Below, in pieces: positions 26,751 through 35,229 of a stretch of DNA of 64,000 nt. Below the pieces are notes generated by a model, which worked only from the letters and a program-made list of their open reading frames with translations, had not been told where the DNA came from and ran no database searches. Each line of letters opens with the position of its first letter. Within the stretch, counting starts at the first letter, position 1. The translations under genes were made by a program, and so were the position numbers. This stretch comes from Salinispirillum marinum. GTDB lineage: Bacteria > Pseudomonadota > Gammaproteobacteria > Pseudomonadales > Natronospirillaceae. The DNA lies in the NCBI RefSeq assembly GCF_042651565.1, contig NZ_JBHSDF010000003.1; one strand, written 5' to 3'.

Positions 26751-26790
26751 ACCAACGACCTTCCTGCGGTTATTAAGAGCCGAGCCCGAC
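26750..26790 (-). pseudogene. remnant copy of tRNA-fMet sequence
   Basis: The + strand shares AACCAACGACCTTC (26750-26763), GGTTAT (26768-26773) and GAGCCCGAC (26782-26790) in order with the intact initiator tRNA at 26880-26909, interrupted by two short insertions. These correspond to the T arm, variable loop and anticodon arm. No acceptor stem is formed, so it is a non-functional fragment, from tandem duplication or an old integration event. Confidence 0.55.
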
Positions 26791-26815
26791 CTTCCTTACG
26801 GCCAATACTCATACG

Positions 26816-26851
26816 CAACAAAAAACCCGATACGCTTTCGCATATCGGGTT
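26816..26851 (-). terminator. intrinsic terminator of tRNA-fMet
   Basis: On the minus strand the stem AACCCGATA / TATCGGGTT with a 10-nt loop is followed by a run of T. It lies 8 nt after the tRNA CCA end. Confidence 0.85.
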
Positions 26852-26858
26852 CTCTAAT

Positions 26859-26935
<77 letters not shown>

Positions 26936-27004
26936 TCAAACTGTTTTGCCCCTTCTGGTGGGTGCTTGGCTCTGAATCTCAGTGCCGCGCTGCAATGTGG
27001 GCGT

Positions 27005-27033
27005 ATACTAATGTCGACTCTGCATCTTGTCAA
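27005..27033 (-). promoter_or_regulatory. sigma-70 promoter of tRNA-fMet
   Basis: On the minus strand TTGACA (27033-27028), a 17-nt spacer and TAGTAT (27010-27005), followed by a G+C-rich discriminator ACGCCCAC, as is common for stringently controlled stable-RNA promoters. Predicted start is about 60 nt before the tRNA. Confidence 0.7.
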
Positions 27034-27210
27034 TAACCCTTTGAATTTATTTGGAAAATAATTCTATCCACGCTTTTGTGGTCCATCCTTTTAAACCGAA
27101 GCCTGAACAGAAATCACCTCATGCCCGCCAACATAAGGTAAACTTGACACCCGGTTACAGCCACGCTGAAATGTTCGGCGTTACACCCCATTTGCAATAG
27201 CAGGCATTTG

Positions 27211-28416
27211 ATGCGTTTCCAACCGTTAAAAGGCTCCAATTTAACCACTGTCCGAGGTATCAACGAACGCTTGGTGTTGCACTTGTTGCGCGTTCACGAG
27301 CGCCTGACCAAAGCGGAAGCCACGCGCATAACCGGACTCTCGGCCAACGCCATTTCCGTTATTTTTCGCGCACTGGAAGAAGAAGGTCTTTTGCTGCGTG
27401 GCTCGCCAAACAGAGGCCGCATTGGCCAACCCTCGGTGCCCATGATGCTGAACCCCGACGCTCGACACTACATCGGGTTTAAAATTGGGCGACGTTCGTT
27501 CGATTTAGTGGTGGTGAATTTCGTCGGCAAGGTTCTGGTCAGCAAAACCGAAGCGCACCTTTACCCAACCCCTGATAACACCTTGAAGTTTCTTGCCGAG
27601 AATCTGCCTCCGTTGCTGGCCTCGGCCGGTAAAACCGAAAATGATATCGCTGCATTGAACATCGCAACGCCGTTTGAACTCTGGAGCTGGACCGACGACT
27701 TCGGTGCGCCAGTGGAGGACATGGCGGCGTGGCGCTCTTTCGATGTGAAGAAAACATTGATGAGTCAATATCCATGGCCCATTAAAATTGAAAATGACGG
27801 CACTGCGGCTTGTCGCGGTGAATTGGTGTTTGGTCCACCGCACGACTCCCAAGACTTTGTTTACTTCTTTGTGGGCACCTTCATTGGCGGCGGCTTGGTA
27901 TTGAACGGCAGTGTATTTCCGGGACGACGAGGCAGTGCGGGGGGCTTTGGCCCGCTGAGAATTCCAGACGAGCCAGGCGGCGATCGCTTGGTAGATCATG
28001 CGTCCCTGGTCGTTTTGGAACACATGGTCGCCGCGCGCGACCCGGAACTTGCCATGACCATCTATACGGAAGACTGCGATTGGGATGCGCTTGAGCCGGA
28101 ACTCACGCAATGGATACAGCGTTCAGGCCGGAGCTTGGCGCACGCCATCATTTCTGCGCTTGCGGTGATTGATTTTGAGGTGGTGGTCCTCGATGGCGCA
28201 TTCCCAGATATCATCCGCAAACGCCTCGTGAAGGAAATCAATCAACGCCTTGATCAATTGGATCAACAAGGGGTTGTGCGCCCTGGAATAATGCCCGGTA
28301 ACTTTGGCAGCCTGGCGCGTGCGGTAGGCGCCGCAGCCTATCAAATTTCCACAGAATACATGATCGACCAAAACACCTTGCTGCGCGAAACCCCATCGAC
28401 CATCTTTAAATCCTAG
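27211..28416 (+). CDS. frcR: ROK-family transcriptional regulator (FrcR-like)
   Basis: About 401 residues. N-terminal winged HTH (NERLVLHLLRVHERLTKAEATRITGLSANAISVIFRALEEEG region) is joined to a ROK sugar-kinase-like domain with IENDGTAACRGE and the GTFIGGGLVLNG stretch. The ROK zinc-cluster consensus is not obvious. Its position, facing the frcBCAK-like operon and ending 9 nt from frcK, matches FrcR of rhizobia, a fructose-system repressor. Ligand would be fructose or a related sugar (inference from context). A TTG at 27208 adjoins the chosen ATG. Confidence 0.8.
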   Translation: MRFQPLKGSNLTTVRGINERLVLHLLRVHERLTKAEATRITGLSANAISVIFRALEEEGLLLRGSPNRGRIGQPSVPMMLNPDARHYIGFKIGRRSFDLVVVNFVGKVLVSKTEAHLYPTPDNTLKFLAENLPPLLASAGKTENDIAALNIATPFELWSWTDDFGAPVEDMAAWRSFDVKKTLMSQYPWPIKIENDGTAACRGELVFGPPHDSQDFVYFFVGTFIGGGLVLNGSVFPGRRGSAGGFGPLRIPDEPGGDRLVDHASLVVLEHMVAARDPELAMTIYTEDCDWDALEPELTQWIQRSGRSLAHAIISALAVIDFEVVVLDGAFPDIIRKRLVKEINQRLDQLDQQGVVRPGIMPGNFGSLARAVGAAAYQISTEYMIDQNTLLRETPSTIFKS

Positions 28417-28425
28417 TAGGCATGT

Positions 28426-29070
28426 TTAGTCCAGCGTTAGGTCAGCATGGATGCTGTCTTGAATCACCAATTCTGCGTTAAGTAAATCATTGTCTTGAGC
28501 TTTAAGCTCCGCATCCTGTGCCGAGAAACCGAACCCTATCCATCGATTCAATAAACGCTCCTTTAATACCGGAAGGGGAGTATGCAAAAATACGGTGGCA
28601 TCAAAGCACTGGCTGATCTCTCGCCATACCGGCGCATCCAACAAAAGGTAGTTCCCTTCCACAATGACAATGGGAATATCCCTCCGTAACGTCCCCGCTT
28701 TCGGCAAGGAGCGATCTTGTTCACGATCAAACAACGGATAATACAGTGTTCCCGTTTGCTGCCTCACCTGCTTCAGCAGGGACAACAAACCGGGTGCATC
28801 AAAGGTATTTGGTGCACCTTTGCGATTCAGCAACCCGTACTCACGCAGTATGTGATTGTCCAAATGAAACCCGTCCATGGGCAGCAGCGCCGCGGCATAG
28901 GCTGGATCCTGCCGCGAATTCAAATGATGAACAACCACGTCGGCCAAAGTTGATTTACCGGACCCCGGCGGCCCGGCTATCGCCAGCATAAGACGTTGTC
29001 CCGGTATCAGACGCGACTCAACAAGCTGCACGACCTTGGCGACTTTTGCATTAACACTCATCATGTTCAC
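28426..29070 (-). CDS. frcK: FrcK-like P-loop kinase
   Basis: 214 residues. Walker A AGPPGSGKSTL near residue 33, MDGFHLDNHILREYG and IVIVEGNYLLLD place it in the uridine kinase/pantothenate kinase-like P-loop group ('nucleoside/nucleotide kinase family'). In Sinorhizobium the fourth gene of the frc operon encodes such a protein; its substrate is not firmly known. The start is GTG at 29070, whose GTGA overlaps the frcA stop (ATG codons follow at 29064 and 29061). Last gene of the frc operon. Confidence 0.8.
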   Translation of the reverse strand: MNMMSVNAKVAKVVQLVESRLIPGQRLMLAIAGPPGSGKSTLADVVVHHLNSRQDPAYAAALLPMDGFHLDNHILREYGLLNRKGAPNTFDAPGLLSLLKQVRQQTGTLYYPLFDREQDRSLPKAGTLRRDIPIVIVEGNYLLLDAPVWREISQCFDATVFLHTPLPVLKERLLNRWIGFGFSAQDAELKAQDNDLLNAELVIQDSIHADLTLD

Positions 29071-29852
29071 GCCGCCGAACGTTCTGTATCAGGTTCTTTT
29101 GCGCCCGTCATCAAAGCCACCGCATCGCTCATCGTATAGTCTTTGGGATCAATGACGCACAACCGCTTACCTAAGCGGTGAATATGCACTCGATCCGCTA
29201 CTTCAAAAACATGGGGCATGTTGTGGCTGATCAGTACGATCGGAATACCGCGCGCTTTGACTTCGACAATGAGTTCCAGAACCCGGCGGCTCTCCTTAAC
29301 ACCTAAGGCCGCCGTCGGTTCATCCAGAATAATAACGCGCGAACCAAAAGCCGCCGCACGGGCCACGGCAACACCTTGGCGCTGCCCACCCGACAAAGTC
29401 TCCACCGGCTGACGAATATTTTGAATGGTCATTAAACCCAATTCGTTTAATTTCTCCCGGGCAAATTTTTCCATCGCCGGCCGGTCGAGCTGACGCAACA
29501 CCTGCCCCATAAAGCCCGGCCGCCGCAACTCCCGCCCCATAAACATATTGTCGGCGATCGACAAGGCCGGTGACATCGCGAGTTGTTGATACACGGTCTC
29601 TATGCCCTGTTTTCGGGCATCTATGGGTGAGCCGAACTGTATTTTTTGCCCGGCTAAGAACAGCTCACCGGAATCCGGTGTGATGGCACCGGATAACGTT
29701 TTAATTAGCGTCGATTTCCCTGCCCCGTTATCACCAATAACGGCTAAGATTTCGCCAGGCAACAGGTCAAAATCACAATGATCCAACGCCATCACACGAC
29801 CGAAAGACTTGACCAGATTCTTTGCTTCCAAAATAGGGGATACGTTTTTCAT
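29067..29852 (-). CDS. frcA: FrcA-like sugar ABC importer ATPase (single domain)
   Basis: 261 residues, one ATPase domain: Walker A GDNGAGKSTLIK, Q-loop, signature LSGGQRQGVAVAR, Walker B VIILDEPTAAL and LISHNMPHVFEV. A CUT2-type sugar ATPase normally has two fused domains (RbsA, about 500 residues); the single domain is a hallmark of FrcA. Its ATG shares one base with the frcC stop (TAATG) and its stop overlaps frcK, so the three are translationally coupled. Energises uptake by FrcC at the inner membrane. Confidence 0.88.
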   Translation of the reverse strand: MKNVSPILEAKNLVKSFGRVMALDHCDFDLLPGEILAVIGDNGAGKSTLIKTLSGAITPDSGELFLAGQKIQFGSPIDARKQGIETVYQQLAMSPALSIADNMFMGRELRRPGFMGQVLRQLDRPAMEKFAREKLNELGLMTIQNIRQPVETLSGGQRQGVAVARAAAFGSRVIILDEPTAALGVKESRRVLELIVEVKARGIPIVLISHNMPHVFEVADRVHIHRLGKRLCVIDPKDYTMSDAVALMTGAKEPDTERSAA

Positions 29853-30922
29853 TATACTGATACCCTTCTAATCCATTGGTCCACCGCAACCGCACAGATG
29901 ATCAAGACGCCAATCAGAAGATACGTCCACTGCGCATCGGCCCCCAATAACCGCAGTCCAAGGGTAAAGACACCCACAATCAACGCGCCATACAACGCCC
30001 CCATAATGGATCCCCGACCACCGAACAGCGAGATTCCGCCAATCACTACCGCCGTAATGGACTCGATATTGGACAACTGACCGGCGGTAGGCGAAACCGA
30101 ACCAATACGCCCAATCAAGGCCCAACCGGCAAACGCACAAATCAGCCCGGACAACATGTAAACAGACAGCAACACACGCCCCGTTTTAACACCCGACAAC
30201 TCGGCCGCATCAATATCATCACCCACAGCATAGACATGGCGCCCCCATGCCGTGTGTTTTAGTGCATAGGCCAAGCCAACGATAAGGAGCACCATGAATA
30301 TGACGCCAAAGGTGAAAACCGCTCCACCGATACTGAATTTGGTACCAAAGAATTGCAGTAAGGGGGCTTCTGTTTCAATGATTTGCGCACGAATGGTTTC
30401 ATTGCCGGAATACAGGAAGTTGGTGGCCAACACGATTTGCCACATGCCTAAGGTGACAATAAAAGGTGGTAATTTCATGCGCGACACCAACAGGCCACTG
30501 ACCGCACCACACGCCATACCACAGATCAGACCGCAGATAATACTGATAGGAACCGGTATCCCATAACGGAACGTAAACTGACCCATAACGACCGACGACA
30601 GTACCATGATGGCCCCCACCGACAAGTCAATGCCCTTCGTCAAAATAATCAGGCTCTGCGCGGCAGCGATGATGCCGACGATCTGAACCTGCTGCAGAAT
30701 CAATGTCAGCGCAAAAGGTGAAAAGAACCGCTCGCCCAAGACCAAACCAAACACACCGACCGACATTAGCAGGACAATCAACGGCACCATGGACGGGTTA
30801 GAATGCAACAGGTGTTGCAGTCGAGACAGGAAGCCGGTAGATGCTGGCGCAAAAGCGGGCAAAGCAATATCCGCCGTGGGTTCGGGTGCAATCTTCTCAA
30901 ATGAATTGTTTCTATCAGTCAT
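29852..30922 (-). CDS. frcC: FrcC-like sugar ABC permease
   Basis: About 356 residues, roughly ten membrane helices, with the CUT2/RbsC permease motifs ILTKGIDLSVGAIMVLSS, RMKLPPFIVTLGMW, GVKTGRVLLSVYMLSG and VIGGISLFGGRGS. It forms the membrane channel for a hexose, by context fructose. Start set at 30922 with GAGG 6 nt upstream. Preceded by two hairpins in the gap after frcB and coupled to frcA downstream. Confidence 0.9.
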   Translation of the reverse strand: MTDRNNSFEKIAPEPTADIALPAFAPASTGFLSRLQHLLHSNPSMVPLIVLLMSVGVFGLVLGERFFSPFALTLILQQVQIVGIIAAAQSLIILTKGIDLSVGAIMVLSSVVMGQFTFRYGIPVPISIICGLICGMACGAVSGLLVSRMKLPPFIVTLGMWQIVLATNFLYSGNETIRAQIIETEAPLLQFFGTKFSIGGAVFTFGVIFMVLLIVGLAYALKHTAWGRHVYAVGDDIDAAELSGVKTGRVLLSVYMLSGLICAFAGWALIGRIGSVSPTAGQLSNIESITAVVIGGISLFGGRGSIMGALYGALIVGVFTLGLRLLGADAQWTYLLIGVLIICAVAVDQWIRRVSV

Positions 30923-30976
30923 GGTAATCCTCAAGGCGGAAAACGTCGTCTGTTCAACTGTGGGGGTCTAAAACAG

Positions 30977-31037
30977 CCCGCCTTGTCATTGCAAGCCGGG
31001 CCGTGCAGACCTACCAAGCCTAGCAGGCTTGGCAGGT
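30977..31037 (-). promoter_or_regulatory. two intercistronic hairpins between frcB and frcC
   Basis: Hairpin A (31009-31037): arms CCAAGCC and GGCTTGG with loop TAGCA, extended by ACCT/AGGT across one mismatch. Hairpin B (30977-31000): arms CCCGCCTTG and CAAGCCGGG with one mismatch. No T-run follows either. Their position just after the binding-protein gene fits 3' stabilisation of frcB mRNA, giving more binding protein than permease. Confidence 0.65.
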
Positions 31038-31046
31038 TCGGTGGCG

Positions 31047-32072
31047 TTAGCCCCAGCAGCGATTTAAACCTTCACGAACAGAAATAGACTCTACCCCTGA
31101 AGCCGCATCATCGGTAACCAGTGAAACACCGGTATCGAAGAAGTCTTTACCCGGTGTTGGATCCGGTTTCACGCCATCTTCCGCCCAACGCTTAATTGCT
31201 TCCATACCCAAGGAGGCCATCGACAACGGATACTGTTGTGCTGTCGCCCCGATGACGCCATCCTGAATGTCAGCCACGCCCGAGCAACTGCCGTCAACCG
31301 ACACAATCAACACGTCATTTTCACGGTTAATGGCCCGTAAAGCCTGATAGGCGCCCGCAGCGGCTGGCTCGTTGATGGTGTATACCACGTTGATCATTGG
31401 GTCCTGTGCCAAGAGGTTTTCCATCGCGCGACGGCCGCCTTCTTCGTTACCATCGGACACATCGTGGCCCACAATCCGCGAATCGGTTTCATCGCCCCAG
31501 CGATTGGGATTGCCGACATCAATACCGAAACCGGTCAAGAAGCCTTGATTTCGCAGCACGCCCACAGAAGGCTGACTGACGTTAATGTTCAACAGACCGA
31601 TGCGCGCGTTCCGGGCGTCATTGCCGAGCCGAGCGGCCGCCCAAGCACCAATTAATTCACCGGCCCGGAAGTTGTCAGTTGCGAATGTCGCATCGGCTGC
31701 ATTGGCAGGATCCAGCGGTGTATCCAAGGCGATCACCAGCAGCCCCGCATCACGTGCCTGCTCTACTGCCGAGACGATGGATGAAGTGTCAGACGCCGTC
31801 AGCAAGATACCGTCTGCGCCATCAGCAATGCAGGTTTCAATCGCTTGCACCTGAGTTTCATGGTCGCCATCGATGCGGCCAGCATAGGATCTGAGCTGCA
31901 TACCCAGTTCTTGCGCTTTTGCTTCTGCCCCTTCGCGCATTTTTACAAAGAATGGATTGGTGTCCGTTTTAGTGATTAGACATGCACTGGCGGTGTGGTC
32001 ATTGGCTAGAGCAGCCCCTGAAAAAAGGGTACCTGCGATTAGAGTTGCGACGCCTGTTTTGAGCCTCGTCAT
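31047..32072 (-). CDS. frcB: FrcB-like periplasmic sugar-binding protein
   Basis: 341 residues. Signal peptide ends ALA-NDHTA, then ACLITKTDTNPFFVKMREG, SYAGRIDGDHETQVQAIETC, GILLTASDTSSIVSAVEQA and VIALDTPLDPANAADATFAT, characteristic of the periplasmic binding protein-like family 1 (ribose/fructose) and very close in wording to rhizobial FrcB. Likely ligand fructose, possibly ribose or mannose as well. Start has a very strong ribosome site (GGAGGAAG). First gene of the operon; the two hairpins behind it probably stabilise its message. Confidence 0.9.
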   Translation of the reverse strand: MTRLKTGVATLIAGTLFSGAALANDHTASACLITKTDTNPFFVKMREGAEAKAQELGMQLRSYAGRIDGDHETQVQAIETCIADGADGILLTASDTSSIVSAVEQARDAGLLVIALDTPLDPANAADATFATDNFRAGELIGAWAAARLGNDARNARIGLLNINVSQPSVGVLRNQGFLTGFGIDVGNPNRWGDETDSRIVGHDVSDGNEEGGRRAMENLLAQDPMINVVYTINEPAAAGAYQALRAINRENDVLIVSVDGSCSGVADIQDGVIGATAQQYPLSMASLGMEAIKRWAEDGVKPDPTPGKDFFDTGVSLVTDDAASGVESISVREGLNRCWG

Positions 32073-32213
32073 GGTCTTCCTCCGGTTGCGATATTGTATT
32101 TATTTTTAACTACTTCATTTGTAGGTATTTATTATTGTGAGCTGATTGGTCGCCTAAGAACTCCTAGCAAACTGCTGAGAAGATTCAGTCGATTCCGGCA
32201 TCAACAGGTTTTG

Positions 32214-32241
32214 ATCATACGGAGCAGGCTTCGCTTGTCAA
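32214..32241 (-). promoter_or_regulatory. sigma-70 promoter of the frc operon
   Basis: Minus strand TTGACA (32241-32236), 16-nt spacer, TATGAT (32219-32214). The predicted start leaves a leader of about 135 nt before frcB. TGATCA overlaps the end of the -10. Confidence 0.7.
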
Positions 32242-32250
32242 TAATTTCTT

Positions 32251-32271
32251 TTGAATGAATTAATAATTCAA
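32251..32271. promoter_or_regulatory. palindrome upstream of the frc promoter
   Basis: TTGAAT and ATTCAA arms with a 9-nt AT-rich centre begin 10 nt upstream of the -35 hexamer. It is a candidate site for the ROK regulator or an activator such as CRP-like proteins, though it lacks the TGTGA core. Confidence 0.4.
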
Positions 32272-32354
32272 CCTTGTCATCCCAAGCATGCAAACAACGA
32301 AAACCCTGCTCCTAGTTCAGAAACACGTCGCAAGGAATCCGCTAAATTTATGAT

Positions 32355-35153
32355 TTATTTAAAAAAATAATGCAGCACCGCGCGGCGAATGCGCTCATGA
32401 AAGTCTTGATAATGGTCGGGCGGGCAATAGCCGGGTAACAGCAACCATTGTTCCAACGCATCTTGCATGGCCTGTTCGGTATTATGCTGACCCATCCCCT
32501 CCGCTAGGCGCTCGACCTGAATCTCCATCCTAAGAGCCGTATCGCTTTCCGGGCTGCTGATACCTACTAAAATCTCCATCAATACACAGTGTCGATGATG
32601 CAGATGCAGGTTGCTCTCTGCATTAGCATGCGCAGCGTCACTTGTGTGTAAGGCTTGCACACGGGGCAATATCCGTGCCGCAACCTTAGGCAGGTCGGCC
32701 ACGTCGGTCCATGCCGTGCGCTGCTCGGTGTTGACCGTTACCTCTTTACCCTGCCACGCGTGATGCTCGGACTCAGCCAACTCGGCCAAACGCTCGAACA
32801 AGGCATCCCAACGGGCAATTTCAGCCGTTTGACGACGCCGTTGCCGCGCATGTTTCAAGGCATCCACCGCTTGCGTAAATTGAGCTTTCAGCCCGGGTGC
32901 CTGCGCTTTGGGTAGCGGTGCACAATTCGCAAATTCCGCTTCCCATTCTGACAACTGCTGAAGCGCGATGGCGACCGTTTTTTCATCCCCTTGCGCCGCT
33001 TGTTCCACCCGCTTAATCAGCTCTTCTGCGGCACGTACATGGTGTTCCATACGGGCTGAGGCAGCGTTTTGCTGGACATTCCGACGCTCGAATACCTCAT
33101 CACAAATACTTCGAAAACTCAGCCAAAGGCGACGATCATCTTGTCGATGAGTCCGCCCGGCGTTTTTCCATGCCTGCTGCAAGCGCTTTAGCTCTTCCGT
33201 CGCACGGCGTAAATCGGGTTCTTCGCGCAGGGCTTCAGCGGCGGCGATGATCTGCTCACGCTCGGACTTGTTGCGCTCAAATTCGAGGTCTAACTGCTTA
33301 CGAATACGCTCAACTATTTCACGGTAATCGCGCTCGGTTGTTCTGAAATCCTGTGGTTTTACCGGTGTGTAGTGACGCCAGTCCCGGCCTGCCAAACGCA
33401 ATACTTTTTCTACTTCGGCCCAATCCGGGTTATGCCAGTCATTGGTTTCTGCGTACTGCGTCAATTGACCAATCAGCTCACAACGCTTGCTGGCGTTGAG
33501 TGCCATCAGTTTGTCTTGTTCGGCGAAATATTCTTTGCACGGGGCAAAGGCTTCATCCGCCAACGCATGGAATTGTTCCCACAAGGTTTGGTGTTGCCCA
33601 CCATCACCGCGCGACAAAGCGCGCCATTCATTTTGCAATTGTTGCACCGCATCCGCTTTATCCTTCGGGTGCATGGAACGCTCGATCAGGGCCTGCATTT
33701 GCTCAATCAGGGCCTGCTTCTTTGGCAATACCGCAAACGATTGCCAGTCACCGAGCTGCTCTAATTCCGCCAAGAAATCAGCCACCTCTTGATGCAAGGC
33801 ATCATGACCCGTCGGCACCTCTATCAAGGCTTCTTCTACGCTGTGCCAAATGCCCCGTGCTTGCCGTAAATGTCCCGCACGAATGGCTCCGCGACCACGC
33901 CGCAACAGCCCACGCACCTTGCGCACCGCTTGCACTTCCGCTTCGTGATGTTCGGCCTGCAAAGCAGCCACCGTACCTAATTTCGCCGCCACTTGGGTGA
34001 CACTTTCGGGCCACTCGCCGGGCTCTTGCTGGTGTTTTTGCAGGGGCTCCAGCAGTGCACGCAATGCCGCTAGGGCCGCGGCATCATCATCTTCAGCGGA
34101 CGCCAGCGCTGCACTCATGCCACCCCAGCGGGCGGTCATATCGTGTAAGCGCTGCAACGTTTGTTCTACCCATTGACTGGTTTTCTGCACATCGGCATTC
34201 ATCGCGGGTGCTACTTGCAGCCGTTCTATAGCGGCCCGGTGCGCTTGTCGTGCTTTTTCCAGCCACGTTTGGCTGGTGGCCCAATCGTCGGGCAATAAGC
34301 GGCCATCTTCTAAATACAGGGCCAACTGGCGACGCATCATTGTGGTGGTGTCGGCCAATACCCGCAGCGCCTCTTGCGTAGCGTTCTGCTGTTCATCCGC
34401 CGCTTGCTGTGCCAACGCCTCAGCCGCTTGCTCGTTTTCTATGCGTGTTTGAACTTGCTGAATGATGGGGTCAAAAATGGCCTGTTCATCAGTATTCGGC
34501 TCTAATTCCGCCAATTGTTGTTGCTGATGTAGAAACTTACCCTCTAACAAGGGGTCATAGGGACTGTGCACCAAGCGCTGCAAATTTTCTTGCAGGCGCG
34601 CCAACTGGGCTTGCCGTTCTTCGAGGGCGCGCCGCTCGGCGCGGGCTTCTGCCAAACGGGCCTTCACAATTTTATACAGGCCGTTGTCGTGCCCTTTTGC
34701 CGCTCTTTGCACTTGCTGCAAGGCTTCTTCATCTTGCAAAAAGGCCGCGGCCAGATGACGTTCAGGGGCTCGCGCGGCCTGCAACGCCAACTGCAACACC
34801 ACGGCCTCGGGCTGCTCGGTCAACCACTGTGTTGCTCGCTCTGGCTGGCTTTCAAACAGCAAACCAAAACGTTGCTCTACCGTGAGACTGGCCAGTTTTC
34901 CATCATCCATTCGGTGGTGTAGTAAGGCATCAATAAGAATGGCGCGAGCCGCCTCGGAAATGATCGGATTCGGGTGCGCAAAGGCTTGCAGTGCAAAATC
35001 GACATCCCCCAAATGCGCCAATGCAGCGGCACGCACATCCGGGTCAGCTTGGCGTGCCAGTTGTTCCAGTCGAGCACGGTCGGCGTGCGTCGACAACGCT
35101 CGGACTTGCTCAACCGTCATGACTTCCTGGCGCTTAAACAGCTTTTTCAGCAC
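32355..35153 (-). CDS. large DUF349-repeat protein
   Basis: 932 residues from a GTG at 35153. The N-terminal 150 residues look like HEAT-type helical repeats (QADPDVRAAALAHLGDVDFAL). The rest is mostly long charged helices with several DUF349 units, recognisable by WKNAGRTHRQDDRRLWLSFR, WRALSRGDGGQHQTLWEQFH and WRHYTPVKPQDFRTTERDYR. The protein is soluble and cytoplasmic, with coiled-coil potential throughout. No enzymatic motif is visible and the family's function is not established. Divergent from sbcB. Confidence 0.8.
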   Translation of the reverse strand: MLKKLFKRQEVMTVEQVRALSTHADRARLEQLARQADPDVRAAALAHLGDVDFALQAFAHPNPIISEAARAILIDALLHHRMDDGKLASLTVEQRFGLLFESQPERATQWLTEQPEAVVLQLALQAARAPERHLAAAFLQDEEALQQVQRAAKGHDNGLYKIVKARLAEARAERRALEERQAQLARLQENLQRLVHSPYDPLLEGKFLHQQQQLAELEPNTDEQAIFDPIIQQVQTRIENEQAAEALAQQAADEQQNATQEALRVLADTTTMMRRQLALYLEDGRLLPDDWATSQTWLEKARQAHRAAIERLQVAPAMNADVQKTSQWVEQTLQRLHDMTARWGGMSAALASAEDDDAAALAALRALLEPLQKHQQEPGEWPESVTQVAAKLGTVAALQAEHHEAEVQAVRKVRGLLRRGRGAIRAGHLRQARGIWHSVEEALIEVPTGHDALHQEVADFLAELEQLGDWQSFAVLPKKQALIEQMQALIERSMHPKDKADAVQQLQNEWRALSRGDGGQHQTLWEQFHALADEAFAPCKEYFAEQDKLMALNASKRCELIGQLTQYAETNDWHNPDWAEVEKVLRLAGRDWRHYTPVKPQDFRTTERDYREIVERIRKQLDLEFERNKSEREQIIAAAEALREEPDLRRATEELKRLQQAWKNAGRTHRQDDRRLWLSFRSICDEVFERRNVQQNAASARMEHHVRAAEELIKRVEQAAQGDEKTVAIALQQLSEWEAEFANCAPLPKAQAPGLKAQFTQAVDALKHARQRRRQTAEIARWDALFERLAELAESEHHAWQGKEVTVNTEQRTAWTDVADLPKVAARILPRVQALHTSDAAHANAESNLHLHHRHCVLMEILVGISSPESDTALRMEIQVERLAEGMGQHNTEQAMQDALEQWLLLPGYCPPDHYQDFHERIRRAVLHYFFK

Positions 35154-35229
35154 AACAAAACCCTCTTAATGTTTACACCCACCGATCGGCGGGTTAGTGT
35201 GCCATTAAACGGTAACGAACCGCTACACT

